From the NCBI GenBank assembly GCA_044228625.1, contig JBGAUM010000134.1, forward strand, positions 1 to 8,341: a stretch of 8,341 bases of DNA. Direction: 5' to 3'. Position 1 is the stretch's first letter; each line of letters starts with the position of its first letter. Below are positions 7,165 through 8,341 of the stretch, piece after piece. The DNA comes from UKL13-2 sp044228625. GTDB taxonomy: Bacteria > Pseudomonadota > Gammaproteobacteria > Burkholderiales > Usitatibacteraceae. Under the pieces are notes generated by a model that saw only the letters and a list, made by a program, of their open reading frames with translations, ran no database searches and was not told where the DNA came from. A program made the translations under genes and the position numbers.

Positions 7165-7185
7165 CAACGCACCTCCTCACACATG

Positions 7186-7199
7186 ATCACGTGGGTGAT
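7186..7199. repeat. Short inverted repeat ATCAC-N4-GTGAT, possible operator
   Basis: Perfect 5-base arms (7186-7190 and 7195-7199) flank GTGG. It lies upstream of the large minus-strand gene, in the place where a regulator could bind. Arms this short occur often by chance, so this is only a candidate. Confidence 0.2.
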
Positions 7200-7812
7200 A
7201 TGCATGGCACAAGGATGCGGGCCATCACAATTTGCGGAAGTGCTCCATGAGCCGTGAACAATCCAACGCTCGCATGGCCTTTGATACTGACACAAAGGAT
7301 TTTCTATGGGATGACGGCTCTGCACAAGTTTCGGAAACGAATGTGCATTCGTCAGCGGCGATCACTCAGGTGGAAGATCCGCCAATCAGTCGCGAACAAC
7401 CCGTCAGGGCGATTTGCGATTTCGTGGCAGGGGACGCCTAGAGATGTCTGGCTTGCGGAATTTTCATCCATTCGCGCTGACCGTGAATACTCTTGGCGAC
7501 GGTCGATATGCCCGGCGTCGCGCCGCAATTCTGCGGCATCGTCAGCGCGCCAATGGGGTGCGATTTGAGCAATCGGAGGAGGAGAATCGTGCGCCCGGAT
7601 GATTGGGCATCAAACGCTTGGAATCGCTTGACACTGCACATTTGGCCGTCAGCGCTGAGTCAATCCCAAAAGGTCTTCATATTCAAGATCGAGACTTGAA
7701 ACTGGATCGCTTAACTGGAAAATGCACGTGGCTAGAAGGCTCGGCAACAGGCTCCAGAATACATCAAGTCAAATGCGTGGCAGGTCGGACGACGATGCGC
7801 GCCCAACGATGA

Positions 7813-8268
7813 TCAGCAAGAAGCGGGGCGAATCCCTGCAGGAAGAGTCGTTGAACACGCCCAGGCGCCCGTTCCGCTATCGTACGTCACTGTCACAGTT
7901 TGGGAAGCAATCTTAACGTTGACACCAGCAGCCTTGTAGGTGGCGACCAGTTGACAGCTTGGCCGTCCGCTTGCGCCGACACCCGGCGTGGCCGTAATGT
8001 TTTGAACATACTTTCCCGACGACACAGAACTCGCTTTAATCGAACACAGCACCGACTGCGCCATGTCCTCAGCGATCGGCGTCTTTTGACCAGCCAAAAG
8101 ATTGAACGCTTCCATCGCCTGGGACTTGGCAATGTAATCCTGATAGGCCGGAATTGCCACTGACGCAAGAATGCCAATAATCGCCACGACAATCATCAAT
8201 TCAATCAGCGTGAAGCCAGCTTGGATGGTTCGGCGTCCAAGACCAGAAAACTTTGGTGGGTATCGCAT
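7813..8268 (-). CDS. pilA: Type IV major-pilin-like protein (class IVa prepilin)
   Basis: A 151-residue prepilin from the ATG at 8268. The prepilin peptidase site is G18/F19 in IQAG-FTLIELMIVVAIIG. The mature protein of about 133 residues starts with Phe, has the conserved Glu at position 5, and a hydrophobic N-terminal helix ending ASVAIPAYQDYIAKSQ, as in betaproteobacterial PilA. Four cysteines are present. The last two (in WACSTT and at the final residue, PASC) match the C-terminal disulfide loop of type IVa pilins. The subunit would be processed by PilD and assembled into pili for twitching, adhesion or DNA uptake. The frame extends upstream to 8340, but those starts would put 24 more polar and mixed residues ahead of an already long leader. 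ATG 8268 is the closest start codon to the cleavage site. It gives an 18-residue leader, longer than the 5-7 usual for class IVa, and has no clear Shine-Dalgarno. A minor pilin is possible, but length and cysteines favour a major-pilin-like subunit. Confidence 0.92.
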   Translation of the reverse strand: MRYPPKFSGLGRRTIQAGFTLIELMIVVAIIGILASVAIPAYQDYIAKSQAMEAFNLLAGQKTPIAEDMAQSVLCSIKASSVSSGKYVQNITATPGVGASGRPSCQLVATYKAAGVNVKIASQTVTVTYDSGTGAWACSTTLPAGIRPASC

Positions 8269-8307
8269 AAGAATGATTTGTGAGAGGCGATTAATGTGGC
8301 AAGGGAT

Positions 8308-8341
8308 CATGCCGACAGATACCAACGTATCTGTCGGCATG
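8308..8341. repeat. Perfect 15-bp inverted repeat upstream of the pilin gene
   Basis: CATGCCGACAGATAC (8308-8322) and GTATCTGTCGGCATG (8327-8341) are exact reverse complements separated by CAAC. The right arm ends at the last base of the window, so the repeat may be longer. It lies about 40 bases upstream of the pilin ATG. Reading leftwards there is no T-run after the stem; reading rightwards the flank is outside the window. It may therefore be a terminator for a plus-strand transcript, a 5'-UTR hairpin of pilA, or a binding site for a dimeric regulator. Confidence 0.85.

Larger units (their letters stand above)
7118..7812. other. Long intergenic region without a convincing gene
   Basis: About 700 bases between the two minus-strand genes. 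Short open frames occur on both strands, but none has a recognisable motif, a convincing start with ribosome binding site, or a length above about 105 codons. I see no transposase remnant, tRNA or array. It should hold the 3' end of the pilin transcript and the promoter of the large minus-strand gene. A short inverted repeat (GCCGCA at 7522-7527 with TGCGGC at 7532-7537) has no following T-run on either strand, so I do not call it a terminator. A second, ATCAC at 7186-7190 with GTGAT at 7195-7199, lies about 110 bases upstream of the large gene's ATG and could be an operator. I could not place a convincing sigma70 promoter. Confidence 0.6.

Noticed and set aside
7205..7216. TGGCAC...TGC as a plus-strand sigma54 promoter
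   Set aside because: GG-to-GC spacing is 9 rather than 10, and no plus-strand gene follows.
7522..7537. GCCGCA / TGCGGC hairpin as the terminator of the pilin gene
   Set aside because: No T-run follows on the minus strand, and it lies nearly 300 bases beyond the pilin stop codon.
7254..7568. 105-codon plus-strand frame in the long intergenic region
   Set aside because: Arg/Ser/Trp-rich composition without any motif and with no convincing ribosome binding site; overlapping frames of similar size exist in the other phases.

Overview
The window looks like a chromosomal segment of a Gram-negative proteobacterium, most likely a betaproteobacterium of the Burkholderiales type. This rests on a class IVa pilin with the classic FTLIELMIVVAIIGILASVAIP start, a split MacAB-type exporter, a SoxA-family cytochrome c and moderately high GC. 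The taxonomic call is inference from protein style, not from a search.

Left part (2-3997, plus strand): a tightly packed operon that enters from beyond the left edge. It holds the 3' part of a periplasmic monoheme cytochrome c of the SoxA family, then a MacA-like periplasmic adaptor whose ATG directly follows the cytochrome stop codon. After these come a LolD/MacB-type ABC ATPase and a MacB/FtsX-type permease, encoded as two separate proteins. Adaptor, ATPase and permease should form an inner-membrane/periplasm-spanning pump that needs a TolC-like outer-membrane channel, which is not in the window. The unusual point is the tight linkage of a sulfur-oxidation-type cytochrome to a MacAB pump, with no other sox gene downstream.

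Middle part (4061-7078, minus strand, convergent with the operon): a single large gene for a protein of about 1005 residues. It has a membrane domain made of two recognisable homologous halves, a soluble spermidine-synthase-like Rossmann domain with both canonical acidic catalytic positions changed, and a C-terminal extension of about 225 residues that I cannot assign.

Right part (7079-8341): about 730 bases without a convincing protein gene, containing the putative leader of the large gene (with a strong Shine-Dalgarno in front of a 9-codon frame). Then comes a type IV major-pilin-like gene (7813-8268, minus strand). A perfect 15-bp inverted repeat lies just upstream of the pilin start and runs to the right edge of the window.

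I see no CRISPR array, tRNA, rRNA, transposase or integrase. The best leads for something undescribed are the cytochrome-MacAB operon and the catalytically altered membrane-fused spermidine-synthase-like protein with its orphan C-terminus.
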